Positions 1-6,859 of a DNA stretch of 10,574 nucleotides are shown in pieces. The notes under the pieces are model-generated. The model searched no databases, was not told the DNA's origin, and saw only the letters and a program-made list of their open reading frames with translations. This DNA is from an uncultured Caulobacteraceae bacterium (GTDB lineage Bacteria > Pseudomonadota > Alphaproteobacteria > Caulobacterales > Caulobacteraceae), in assembly GCA_903884915.1 (NCBI GenBank), contig CAISGS010000525.1:1-10574 (forward strand), written 5' to 3'. Position 1 is the stretch's first letter, and each line of letters begins with the position of its first letter. The position numbers were made by a program, and so were the translations under genes.

Positions 1-1
1 G

Positions 2-238
2 CACGATGTCGGCCGGGCGCAATATGTCTCGGCCACCGACCAAGAGGCGCTGGACGCCTTCCAGCTTTGCTCACAGCTCGAAGGCATTATTCCGGCCCTA
101 GAGCCCGCCCATGCGCTGGCCCGCGTCGGCGATGTGGCCAAGGAACTGGGCAAGGATGGCATCGTTTTGATGAATCTTTGCGGGCGCGGCGACAAGGATA
201 TTTTTACCGTGGCGGAAGCCCTGGGCAGCCGACTTTAA
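2..238 (+). CDS. trpB: Tryptophan synthase beta subunit, C-terminal 78 residues (5' end outside window)
   Basis: This is the 3' end of the PLP enzyme that condenses indole with serine to make tryptophan, as part of the cytoplasmic alpha2beta2 tryptophan synthase. Reading from base 2, the visible segment carries the family's end signature: [15 protein letters not shown] followed by [14 protein letters not shown], ending in TAA. In the Salmonella enzyme the Ser just before GRGDKD (Ser377) contacts the PLP ring nitrogen. Here the codon at 179-181 gives Cys (NLCGRGDKD). I recall this variant from other alphaproteobacterial TrpB proteins, so it is probably a lineage trait rather than damage. The stop lies 9 bases before trpA, the standard adjacent order, which implies translation from one message. 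Identification is firm; only the C-terminal part can be judged. Confidence 0.96.
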   Translation, partial: HDVGRAQYVSATDQEALDAFQLCSQLEGIIPALEPAHALARVGDVAKELGKDGIVLMNLCGRGDKDIFTVAEALGSRL

Positions 239-247
239 ACCGAAAGA

Positions 248-1090
248 ATGACCCGGATGCGCCAGAACCGAATCACTTCGCGCTTTGAAGCCCTCAAGCA
301 AGAGGGCCGAGCAGGCCTGATCACCTATGTCATGGCCGGTGATCCGGACGTGGAAACCGCTTTTGAAATTCTCAAAGGTTTGCCCGCAGCCGGAGCCGAT
401 CTGATCGAATTGGGCTTTCCCTTTTCTGATCCCATGGCCGAGGGCCCACCGATCCAGCGCGCCGCTCTGCGCGCCCTGAAATCGGGAATGACCTTGCGGG
501 GAACCTTGGATCTGGTCCGCCGTTTCCGCGTCAATGACCAGACCACGCCGATCATTTTGATGGGCTATACCAACCCGGTCCTGACCTATGGCTTTGGACC
601 TTTTGCCGCTGATGCCGCCGCCGCCGGTGTCGATGGCCTGATCATCGTGGACAGCCCGCCTGAAGAGGCCGCAGAACTTTCTGATGCCCTTGATGTTGCA
701 GGCATTTCTCTGATCCGCCTGACCGCTCCGACCACCGATGACAAGCGTCTAGAGACCGTCGTCAAGCGCACATCCGGCTTTGTCTATTACGTCTCGGTTG
801 CCGGTGTGACCGGGGTCAAGGAGGCTGATGCCGCCACCGTCGCCCCCGCCGTCGCGCGGGTCCGCAAGGCCTCAAACCTGCCGGTTGCGGTTGGCTTTGG
901 GATCAAGACGCCTGAACGTGCCGCAGCGGTGGCCCGGGTCGCCGATGCGGTCGTTGTCGGCTCGGCTCTGGTCGAAGAAATTGCCTCTGCGGCAGCGACC
1001 GATAGTTTAGCGGCACCGAAAGTTCTGGCATCTGTCGCCGCCTTGGCTAAAGCTGTACGCTTGGCAAGGCTTGACGTGAGCGTCACTTAA
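248..1090 (+). CDS. trpA: Tryptophan synthase alpha subunit
   Basis: This subunit cleaves indole-3-glycerol phosphate to indole and glyceraldehyde 3-phosphate; the indole is channelled to TrpB. At 280 residues it is slightly longer than the usual 265-270. The TIM-barrel landmarks are in order: AGDPD (30-34), the catalytic Glu in DLIELGFPFSDP (Glu54), GYTNPV, VDSPPEE, YYVSVAGVTG, and the phosphate-binding VAVGFGIKTPE and VVVGSALVEE near the end. The second catalytic acid, Asp60 in Salmonella, aligns with Glu65 (MAEGPP instead of LADGP). I chose ATG 248, 9 bases after the trpB stop with GAAAGA just ahead; ATG 257 is also possible. The spacing indicates co-transcription with trpB, and accD follows after 16 bases. 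Function is nearly certain; the effect of the Asp-to-Glu change is not. Confidence 0.97.
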   Translation: MTRMRQNRITSRFEALKQEGRAGLITYVMAGDPDVETAFEILKGLPAAGADLIELGFPFSDPMAEGPPIQRAALRALKSGMTLRGTLDLVRRFRVNDQTTPIILMGYTNPVLTYGFGPFAADAAAAGVDGLIIVDSPPEEAAELSDALDVAGISLIRLTAPTTDDKRLETVVKRTSGFVYYVSVAGVTGVKEADAATVAPAVARVRKASNLPVAVGFGIKTPERAAAVARVADAVVVGSALVEEIASAAATDSLAAPKVLASVAALAKAVRLARLDVSVT

Positions 1091-1106
1091 AGCTGAAAGT
1101 CCGGGC

Positions 1107-2048
1107 ATGAGTATGGCTGAGACGAAAGACCCAGCGGGTTCCAATACCCCCCCGGTCGCCCCCTCCTCCGGCGGTAAGTCCGCGCGCGAGCGTGGCGGCT
1201 GGCTGGCGAAGATTGCCCCGGGCATCCGCAATCTGGTCACCAAGCGTGACACCCCAGAAAATCTTTGGGTCAAGTGTCCCGACACGGGTGAAATGATCTA
1301 TCGCCCGGATCTGGAGGCCGCCCTTTGGGTGACCCCTGTAGGACGCCATATGCGCATCGGCCCCGCCCTGCGCTTTGCCTTCACCTTTGACGATGGCCAG
1401 TACGAAGAATTGCCTGCGCCGACCGCGCCGGACGATCCGCTGCACTTCTCCGATGGCAAATCCTATGTCGATCGCCTCGCCGCTGCCCGCAAAGCGACGG
1501 GTGAGCAGGATGCGATGGCCATTGCAACCGGCGAGATTGGCGGAACCCAGGCTGTGGTTCTGGTGCAAGACTTTGCCTTTATGGGCGGCTCTCTGGGCAT
1601 GGCTGCGGGCGAGGGCTTCATCGCCGCCGCCCACGCCGCGCTGGAACGTCAGTGCCCTCTGGTCGCCTACACGGCGGCTGGTGGTGCACGCATGCAGGAA
1701 GGGGCCCTGTCCCTGATGCAGATGGCCCGCACGACCTTGGCGATCCAAGAGCTGAAAGAGGTGGGCCTGCCCTACATCGTCGTTCTGACCGACCCCACCA
1801 CCGGCGGCGTCACCGCCTCCTATGCCATGCTGGGCGATGTCCATCTGGCCGAGCCGGGGGCCTTGATTGGCTTTGCCGGCCAACGGGTGATCGAACAGAC
1901 CATTCGCGAGACCCTGCCACCCGGGTTCCAACGTTCGGAATATCTGGTCGAAAAGGGCATGGTCGATCGGGTCACACCGCGCAATGAATTGGCCGCTGTT
2001 CTGGGTTCAATCCTCAAGACCCTGATGATGGGCCGCGCGCGCCGCTAA
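1107..2048 (+). CDS. accD: Acetyl-CoA carboxylase carboxyltransferase subunit beta
   Basis: With AccA (not in this window) this protein moves the carboxyl group from carboxybiotin on AccB to acetyl-CoA, giving malonyl-CoA for fatty acid synthesis in the cytoplasm. It has 313 residues against 304 in E. coli. Residues 1-30 are a low-complexity lead. The crotonase-fold core holds FMGGSLGMAAGE, AAGGARMQEG (190-199), DPTTGGVTASYA and PGALIGFAGQRVIEQT, all strong AccD signatures. The N-terminal zinc ribbon, C-x2-C-x15-C-x2-C in E. coli, keeps only its first cysteine (Cys57); the other positions are Thr60, Thr76 and Gly79. The flanking wording (LWVKCPDTGEMIYRPDLE) is otherwise preserved, so this is loss of metal ligands and not of the domain. 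ATG 1107 has GAAAG upstream; Met3 is an alternative start. The trpA-accD-folC order is a recurring alphaproteobacterial arrangement. Confidence 0.97.
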   Translation: MSMAETKDPAGSNTPPVAPSSGGKSARERGGWLAKIAPGIRNLVTKRDTPENLWVKCPDTGEMIYRPDLEAALWVTPVGRHMRIGPALRFAFTFDDGQYEELPAPTAPDDPLHFSDGKSYVDRLAAARKATGEQDAMAIATGEIGGTQAVVLVQDFAFMGGSLGMAAGEGFIAAAHAALERQCPLVAYTAAGGARMQEGALSLMQMARTTLAIQELKEVGLPYIVVLTDPTTGGVTASYAMLGDVHLAEPGALIGFAGQRVIEQTIRETLPPGFQRSEYLVEKGMVDRVTPRNELAAVLGSILKTLMMGRARR

Positions 2049-2080
2049 CCGCACGACACTAACCTCACGCTGGGGCGACC

Positions 2081-3394
2081 ATGAGCGACCATCTTCGGCC
2101 CCATGACGCGGCGCTAGAGCGTCTGCGGGCGCTCCATCCTCTGCGCATTGACCTGTCGCTGGACCGGATGCTGCGGCTTTGTGCGGCGCTTGGCAATCCC
2201 CAAGACCATCTGCCGCCGGTCATCCATGTGGCCGGAACCAATGGCAAGGGCTCGACGGTCGCCACCTTGCGGGCTATTGCCGAGGCCGCTGGCCTGAAGG
2301 TCCATGTCTTCACCTCACCCCATCTGGTGCGCTTTGTAGAGCGGATCCGGCTCGCAGGCGACCTGATCAGCGAAGAGCATTTGGCACGGGTGCTGGAGCG
2401 GGTCGAAGCGGCCAACGCGGGCCTGCCCATCACCTTCTTTGAGATCACCACCGCCGCAGCCTTGGTCGCCTTTGCTGAGGTTCCCGCCGATCTTTGCATC
2501 ATCGAGGTTGGGCTCGGCGGCGTGCTGGATGCCACCAATGTGGTTTCAAAGCCTGCGGTCTGCGTCATCACGCCGGTCGATATGGACCATCGCGAATTTC
2601 TGGGTGACACTATCGCGCTCATCGCTGCCGAGAAGGCCGGCATCTTGAAGCCCGGCGTTCCGGCCATCATTGCCCGGCAAAATGATGAGGCCATGGCGGT
2701 GATTGAACGGGTCGCCACCAAAACCCGCTCGCCCCTGACCGTCTTGGGCCAACAGGCCGACGGCTGGCGTGATCAGGGCCGGCTCTTGGTCCAGACCGAG
2801 ACCGCCTTGCATGACCTGCCCCTGCCCTCGCTCTATGGGGCCCATCAGATCGACAATGCCGCCCTCGCCGTCCTCGCGATCTTGACCCTCAAGGACGTGC
2901 GGATCACCGAAGCCGCGCTGGCCAAGGGCGTGTCCAGCATCATCTGGCCCGCAAGGTTCCAGCGCCTGACCACCGGCCCCTTGGCGGAGCGGGCCGCGAA
3001 AGCGGGATCGGACCTTTGGCTGGATGGCGGCCACAATCCCCACGCCGCCCGCGCTCTGGCCAAGGCCTTAGGCGACCTTCATGCCCGCGATGGTCGGCCA
3101 CTGGTCCTGATCTGCGGAATGTTGGGCAATAAGGATGCCGCGGGGTTCTTTGAGGCCTTTGCGATGCTGGCACCTAAGATCTTCACGGTCGGTTTCGATG
3201 CCGATGCCGCCGCCTCGCCGCAGACCTTGGCTCAAGTGGCCACTGACGCTGGCCTATCGGCCAAAGCCTGCACCGATATCCATCAGGCCCTTGGCCTTGC
3301 CCTCAGCGAGGGTTCACCCCGCGTGATGATCTGCGGCTCGCTCTATCTGGCCGGAGAGGTCTTGGGGCTTGATCCCAGCACCTGGCCGAACTGA
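2081..3394 (+). CDS. folC: Bifunctional dihydrofolate synthase / folylpolyglutamate synthase
   Basis: This Mur-ligase-family enzyme joins glutamate to dihydropteroate and then further glutamates to folates, using ATP. Visible signatures: the P-loop GTNGKGS (52-58), then FTSPHLVRFVERIRLAG typical of the dihydrofolate synthase site, IEVGLGGVLDATNV, MDHREFLGDTIALIAAEKAGI, the C-terminal domain's WLDGGHNPHAARAL (Asp315, His318), ICGMLGNKD, and the closing ICGSLYLAGEVL. Length 437 is normal for the bacterial bifunctional form. The start at 2081 lies 32 bases after accD; I see no terminator or clear promoter between them, so read-through is expected. The gene ends the trp-accD-folC run: the next 56 bases hold a promoter-like sequence. 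That the enzyme carries both activities is inferred from the bacterial family, since one gene usually does both. Confidence 0.96.
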   Translation: MSDHLRPHDAALERLRALHPLRIDLSLDRMLRLCAALGNPQDHLPPVIHVAGTNGKGSTVATLRAIAEAAGLKVHVFTSPHLVRFVERIRLAGDLISEEHLARVLERVEAANAGLPITFFEITTAAALVAFAEVPADLCIIEVGLGGVLDATNVVSKPAVCVITPVDMDHREFLGDTIALIAAEKAGILKPGVPAIIARQNDEAMAVIERVATKTRSPLTVLGQQADGWRDQGRLLVQTETALHDLPLPSLYGAHQIDNAALAVLAILTLKDVRITEAALAKGVSSIIWPARFQRLTTGPLAERAAKAGSDLWLDGGHNPHAARALAKALGDLHARDGRPLVLICGMLGNKDAAGFFEAFAMLAPKIFTVGFDADAAASPQTLAQVATDAGLSAKACTDIHQALGLALSEGSPRVMICGSLYLAGEVLGLDPSTWPN

Positions 3395-3412
3395 CACCCA
3401 ACATCGACAGGC

Positions 3413-3441
3413 TTGGGCATTGGCGCGGACCATTCTATAGA
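3413..3441 (+). promoter_or_regulatory. Possible sigma-70-type promoter for the small-protein/thioredoxin-like/zapE unit
   Basis: In the 56 bases after folC, TTGGGC (3413-3418) and TATAGA (3436-3441) are separated by exactly 17 bases. A start site about 7 bases past the second element would fall around 3448, only a few bases before ATG 3451, which has no visible Shine-Dalgarno sequence. That would give a leaderless or nearly leaderless message, a type common in Caulobacter. The -35 match is only fair (TTG then GGC), and the call rests on spacing and position alone. Confidence 0.35.
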
Positions 3442-3450
3442 CTGCTTCCC

Positions 3451-3600
3451 ATGAGTGAGCGTCACCCCCGTCGGCCCCAGCGGCCCATCGCCTATGTCTG
3501 CCTGATTATGCTGGTGGCCCTTGTCGCTATCGGCACGATGCGGCAATTAGGAAAATCCGCAGCCGTGAACCTCACTACCAATTTGGAAATGATCCGATGA
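3451..3600 (+). CDS. Small single-span membrane protein, 49 residues, unknown function
   Basis: I do not recognise this protein. It starts MSERHPRRPQRPIA, a basic, proline-rich head, followed by one hydrophobic stretch (about residues 13-29, YVCLIMLVALVAIGTM) and a short polar tail ending TNLEMIR. The positive head predicts an N-in, C-out topology in the inner membrane. It has one cysteine (Cys17) inside the span. Its TGA stop overlaps the ATG of the next gene as ATGA, which is the main reason to believe it is translated: the arrangement implies coupling with the thioredoxin-like gene. No ribosome-binding site is visible, but a promoter-like sequence ends about 10 bases upstream. It could be a partner of the downstream anchored redox protein or of ZapE; this is inference only. 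The alternative is that the reading frame is not translated and the next gene has a long leader. Confidence 0.55.
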   Translation: MSERHPRRPQRPIAYVCLIMLVALVAIGTMRQLGKSAAVNLTTNLEMIR

Positions 3601-4244
3601 ACAGGCTTTCAATCCTCATGGTCGCTCTTGTGGCCGCCGCCGTGATCGGGGCTGGAGCCTATGTCTGGAACACAGATCTCAAGTGGCACCCCAAGACCAT
3701 CACCAAACATCAGGCCGAGATCACCAAGATCGTCGAAAGCGCCGGTTGGGTATCCCCCGGCAAAACGGGTCCCACCCTCTATATGGTCGGCTTCCGGTCC
3801 TGCCCGGACTGTGTGCGCTTTAAGACCGAAGAGTTTCCCGGCCTCCATGCCGTGGGCGTCGATACGCGGGTGATCGAAGTGGCACGGGCCGAGGTCAATG
3901 GCGTGGCCAAATCGACCCCGATAGAGCGCGCCACCGTGGCCGAGCTTTGGACGAACCGCTCTTGGACCCTGTTTGAGGATTGGAACAAGGTTCCGGTCGA
4001 AGCCTGGACGGCGCCCGGCATCGTGCCTGCCGATGGTGACACAGGTCGCACCGCCGTGGTCGAGGCAGGCCGCAAGATGGTCGCTGACCTTCGCCCCCTC
4101 CTAAAAGACAATGGCGTGAACTTCGCCTATCCAACCCTGATCTGGTGGACCAAGGATGGCAAGATGAGAGCCTGCGCCTGTGAAAAGCGTGAGACCTACC
4201 GTTTCGTGCGGGCTGAACTGGGCGTCAAAGACCCGGCCCCTTAA
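3597..4244 (+). CDS. Membrane-anchored or exported thioredoxin-fold protein with CPDC motif
   Basis: This is a 215-residue protein with an N-terminal hydrophobic segment (about 4-24) that could be an uncleaved anchor or a signal peptide cut after AGA (19-21); either places the rest in the periplasm. A thioredoxin-like fold is suggested by a strand, TLYMVGF, leading into Cys69-Pro-Asp-Cys72, and by YPTLIW with a likely cis-proline at Pro179. The roughly 105 residues between them are rich in Trp and Lys and are longer than in plain thioredoxin, so an inserted helical region as in DsbA/DsbG-type proteins is plausible. A second cysteine pair, Cys193-Ala-Cys195, follows the cis-proline strand. The role is probably disulfide exchange or reduction in the envelope; the substrate is unknown. 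It overlaps the small gene upstream by 4 bases and ends 6 bases before zapE. It could also have lost catalysis and act as a binding module. Confidence 0.75.
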   Translation: MNRLSILMVALVAAAVIGAGAYVWNTDLKWHPKTITKHQAEITKIVESAGWVSPGKTGPTLYMVGFRSCPDCVRFKTEEFPGLHAVGVDTRVIEVARAEVNGVAKSTPIERATVAELWTNRSWTLFEDWNKVPVEAWTAPGIVPADGDTGRTAVVEAGRKMVADLRPLLKDNGVNFAYPTLIWWTKDGKMRACACEKRETYRFVRAELGVKDPAP

Positions 4245-4249
4245 GATTC
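4245..4249. promoter_or_regulatory. GANTC (CcrM-type) site directly before zapE
   Basis: GATTC fills most of the 6-base gap between the thioredoxin-like gene and the zapE start at 4251. By my hand scan it is the only one of seven GANTC sites in the window that lies between genes. In Caulobacter and relatives CcrM methylates GANTC and GcrA reads it at division genes such as ftsZ and mipZ. The site is real; a regulatory role is a guess, and its position right at the start codon is unusual for a promoter site. Confidence 0.25.
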
Positions 4250-4250
4250 C

Positions 4251-5378
4251 ATGCAGGTTTCTCTTCAGACCGCCTATGCCCAGCGCCTCGAGGCCGGAAC
4301 GATCCGCCTGGACGTCGCGCAACAGGCTGCCATTGAGACCCTGTCGAGGCTCGAGGGCGAACTCAAGGCGGCGCAAGAACCGCAGGGCTTTTCGCTGTTT
4401 CGCAAGTCAAAGGCTTTTGACGGCATCAAGGGTGTCTATCTTTGGGGCCCGGTCGGGCGGGGCAAGTCCATGCTCATGGACCTGTTCTTTGACACGGCCC
4501 CCATTCGTCGCAAGCGCCGCGCCCACTTCCACGCCTTCATGGCCGAGGTCCACGGTCTGATCGATCAATGGCGAAAGGGCACCCCCGCCGAGCGCAAGGC
4601 ACGCTTTGGTCAGAACCGGGGCGATGATCCGATCGTACCGGTCGCCGACCTGATCGCCGCGCAGGCCCAGCTCCTGTGCTTTGATGAGCTACAGGTCACC
4701 GACATTGCCGACGCCATGATCTTGGGCCGTCTGTTCGAAGCCCTGTTCGCCAAGGGCGTGGTGCTGGTCGCGACCTCTAACCGCCCGCCGCTCGACCTCT
4801 ATAAGGACGGCATCAACCGGCCGCTCTTTATCCCCTTCATCGATATGCTGGGCGCGCGGATGGAGATTATTGCGGTCCGGGGTCCGACCGACTTTAGGCT
4901 CGACCGGCTGAAGGGCGCGCAGGTCTATTTTTCGCCCCTGACCCCCGATCAGGCGCAAGGTTTTGACGCCCTCTGGTCCGATCTGACGGACGCGGCCCCA
5001 GAGACCGGCGCGACCTTGGAGGTTTTGGGTCGTCAAATTCGTCTGCCTCGAACCTGCGGCGGTTTTGTGCGCACATCCTTTGCCAGCCTCTGCGGCCAAG
5101 CCTTGGGCGCGCAGGACTATCTGGCGCTGGCGGCGCGGTTCCATACGGTGTTCTTAGACGACATTCCGCGCCTAGAGATTGCCCGTCGTAACGAGGCCAA
5201 GCGGTTCGTGACCCTGATCGACGCGCTCTATGAGGCCGGAACCAAGCTCATCGCCTTAGCTGACGCTGAACCCGACGACCTCTATCCCGCCGGTGACGGG
5301 GCCTTTGAGTTTGAGCGTACGGCCTCACGCCTGCACGAGATGCGGTCAGAAGCCTATTTGGATCGGGTGACGGACTAG
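4251..5378 (+). CDS. zapE: Cell division protein ZapE (AFG1-like ATPase)
   Basis: ZapE is a P-loop ATPase that in E. coli joins the division ring late and destabilises FtsZ polymers in an ATP-dependent way; its eukaryotic relatives are Afg1/LACE1 of mitochondria. This 375-residue protein has the family pattern: Walker A GPVGRGKS (66-73) after GVYLW, then HFHAFMAEVH, Walker B LLCFDELQVTDIADAMILG (141-159) and the sensor-like VLVATSNRPP (171-180) followed by LYKDGINRPLFIPFI. Near the C-terminus, FLDDIPRL and NEAKRFVTLIDALYE are also typical. It starts 6 bases after the thioredoxin-like gene, so translation is probably coupled. It ends 15 bases from the convergent histidine kinase with no terminator visible. 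In other alphaproteobacteria I recall zapE near mdh; here the neighbourhood is different. Confidence 0.95.
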   Translation: MQVSLQTAYAQRLEAGTIRLDVAQQAAIETLSRLEGELKAAQEPQGFSLFRKSKAFDGIKGVYLWGPVGRGKSMLMDLFFDTAPIRRKRRAHFHAFMAEVHGLIDQWRKGTPAERKARFGQNRGDDPIVPVADLIAAQAQLLCFDELQVTDIADAMILGRLFEALFAKGVVLVATSNRPPLDLYKDGINRPLFIPFIDMLGARMEIIAVRGPTDFRLDRLKGAQVYFSPLTPDQAQGFDALWSDLTDAAPETGATLEVLGRQIRLPRTCGGFVRTSFASLCGQALGAQDYLALAARFHTVFLDDIPRLEIARRNEAKRFVTLIDALYEAGTKLIALADAEPDDLYPAGDGAFEFERTASRLHEMRSEAYLDRVTD

Positions 5379-5393
5379 GCGCGGTCCATCGCG

Positions 5394-6845
5394 TCAGCCC
5401 GGCAGGCGCAGTTCGAACATAGAGCCCTCAAGATCCGATTGAACCAAGCGCAGATCGCCGCCATGGGCCTGAGCCAACTCACGGGCGATTGCCAGACCAA
5501 GGCCGGTGCTGCCACTGCGGCCCGATCCGGCAAAGGGCTGGAACAGGCGCGGGCGCAGACGCTCGGGCACGCCGGGACCATTATCCACCAGTTGAACGAC
5601 GAGCATGGTTCCATCTCGCTCAAAGCTGACACGGACCCTGCCGCCGCCGTCTGGCTTGGGGGCAGACTCAATGGCCTCTCGGGCGTTGCGTAGCAGATTG
5701 AGCAGGATGCGATGAAGCTGGTCGGGATCGGCCTGAACCTGATCGTCAGGGGTCAGGGCGGCCTCAAGCTCAACGCCGTCAGGTGACAGGCCTGCATCCT
5801 CGGCAGCAGCCTCCAGCGCCGCCTTGAGGGGCACAGCGACGGGCCTCGGCACCGCCTCTTGGGTCTTGCCATAGGCCAGCACATCGGTGGCCAAGGTCAC
5901 AGCGCGGTCCAGCGCTCGCTCGAGGCGCGGCAGAGCCTGAGTGACGCTGGGATCACCCGATTGCGCCAAACGCTCAGAGGCGATCTGGGCGCTGGTCAGC
6001 ATGTTGCGAAGATCGTGATTGATCTTGGCCACAGCCTCTCCCAAGGCCGCCAGCCGCGCCTTGGCCTGCAGAGCAGTACGGACATCGGTCTGCATCCGGT
6101 CAAGCTCAGCCTCCGCGCGGCCCACCTCATCGCGGCGACCGGACAGACCGACCTGCGCGCGCGGATCTTCAGGGTCCGCCCTAAACCGCTCCATGGCCCG
6201 CGTGATGCGCTGCATGGGCCGAACGAGGAAGGCGTTGAGCGACAGATAGACCAAGCCGCCAGCAAAGATCGAGGTGAAGAGGGTTACTGCCACAAGGCGC
6301 CACAGATAGGCAAAGAGCTCGTCGCGCAGCACCTTGTCCGGCGCGACGATCTCGACAAAGTCAGCCTGACGAAATTGCGGCGCAGCCACCACCCGGACCA
6401 TCTGGTCTGGGCCGCCAAATAGGGTCTGGAACGGCGCGCTCAGCCAAGCGGCGGGATTGGGATCGCGCAGATCAACCAGATAGGGCGTGCGCTCCATGCG
6501 CGGTCCAGCCAGCAACAGACGCCGCAGCCCATCGCTCTGAACCGCCACGGAGACCACGCCCGCGCCCTCGAGCAACTGCTTCGAAAGGCCCTTGGACACC
6601 TTGCGGCCCGGCGCGCCATCGACTGCGGTCGAGGCCAGTTCCGCGAGCCTGACGCGCTCGGACAGCCACCGCTCCTCATAGGAGGCTAGCGACGGTGCCA
6701 AGATCAGCAATTGGGACAGAACCACGAACAGACAGGTGAGGATCAGCAGACGTGAAGACAGCCCCCCGGGCCAGAAGAACCGCCGGGCGTTTCGCGCGGG
6801 GCTGGTTACCCGCGCAGGCTTAAGGTCTGGAGCGGCATCCGCCAT
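5394..6845 (-). CDS. Membrane sensor histidine kinase with HAMP, HisKA and HATPase_c domains
   Basis: This 483-residue transmembrane kinase is predicted to sense an envelope signal and phosphorylate a response regulator that is not encoded in this window. In order: a cytoplasmic head, membrane span about 31-50, a periplasmic domain about 52-178 without cysteine, a second span about 182-205, a HAMP linker about 206-262, a dimerisation domain with phospho-acceptor His277 in INHDLRNML, then the ATP-binding domain with the N-box around NLLRNAREAI (Asn383/Asn387), G1 DNGPGVP (421-427) and G2 GSTGLGL (445-451). His277 is followed by Asp-Leu-Arg-Asn, which fits the E/DxxT/N motif linked to phosphatase activity; the usual proline is Met. 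ATG 6845 has AGGGAG very close ahead. It lies 14 bases downstream of the flavoprotein gene on the same strand, so it is probably the last gene of that unit. Confidence 0.93.
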   Translation of the reverse strand: MADAAPDLKPARVTSPARNARRFFWPGGLSSRLLILTCLFVVLSQLLILAPSLASYEERWLSERVRLAELASTAVDGAPGRKVSKGLSKQLLEGAGVVSVAVQSDGLRRLLLAGPRMERTPYLVDLRDPNPAAWLSAPFQTLFGGPDQMVRVVAAPQFRQADFVEIVAPDKVLRDELFAYLWRLVAVTLFTSIFAGGLVYLSLNAFLVRPMQRITRAMERFRADPEDPRAQVGLSGRRDEVGRAEAELDRMQTDVRTALQAKARLAALGEAVAKINHDLRNMLTSAQIASERLAQSGDPSVTQALPRLERALDRAVTLATDVLAYGKTQEAVPRPVAVPLKAALEAAAEDAGLSPDGVELEAALTPDDQVQADPDQLHRILLNLLRNAREAIESAPKPDGGGRVRVSFERDGTMLVVQLVDNGPGVPERLRPRLFQPFAGSGRSGSTGLGLAIARELAQAHGGDLRLVQSDLEGSMFELRLPG

Positions 6846-6859
6846 GCTCCCTAATTACT

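Noticed and set aside
1083..1931. A 282-codon open frame on the minus strand
   Set aside because: It lies wholly opposite accD, whose product is unmistakable. Its Gly-, Gln- and His-rich composition is typical of an antisense frame in GC-rich DNA.
3395..3450. Rho-independent terminator after folC
   Set aside because: No GC-rich stem followed by a T run is present in this gap.
5859..6422. A 187-codon open frame on the plus strand
   Set aside because: It is antisense to the histidine kinase, shows no recognisable motif, and the kinase domains on the other strand are complete.
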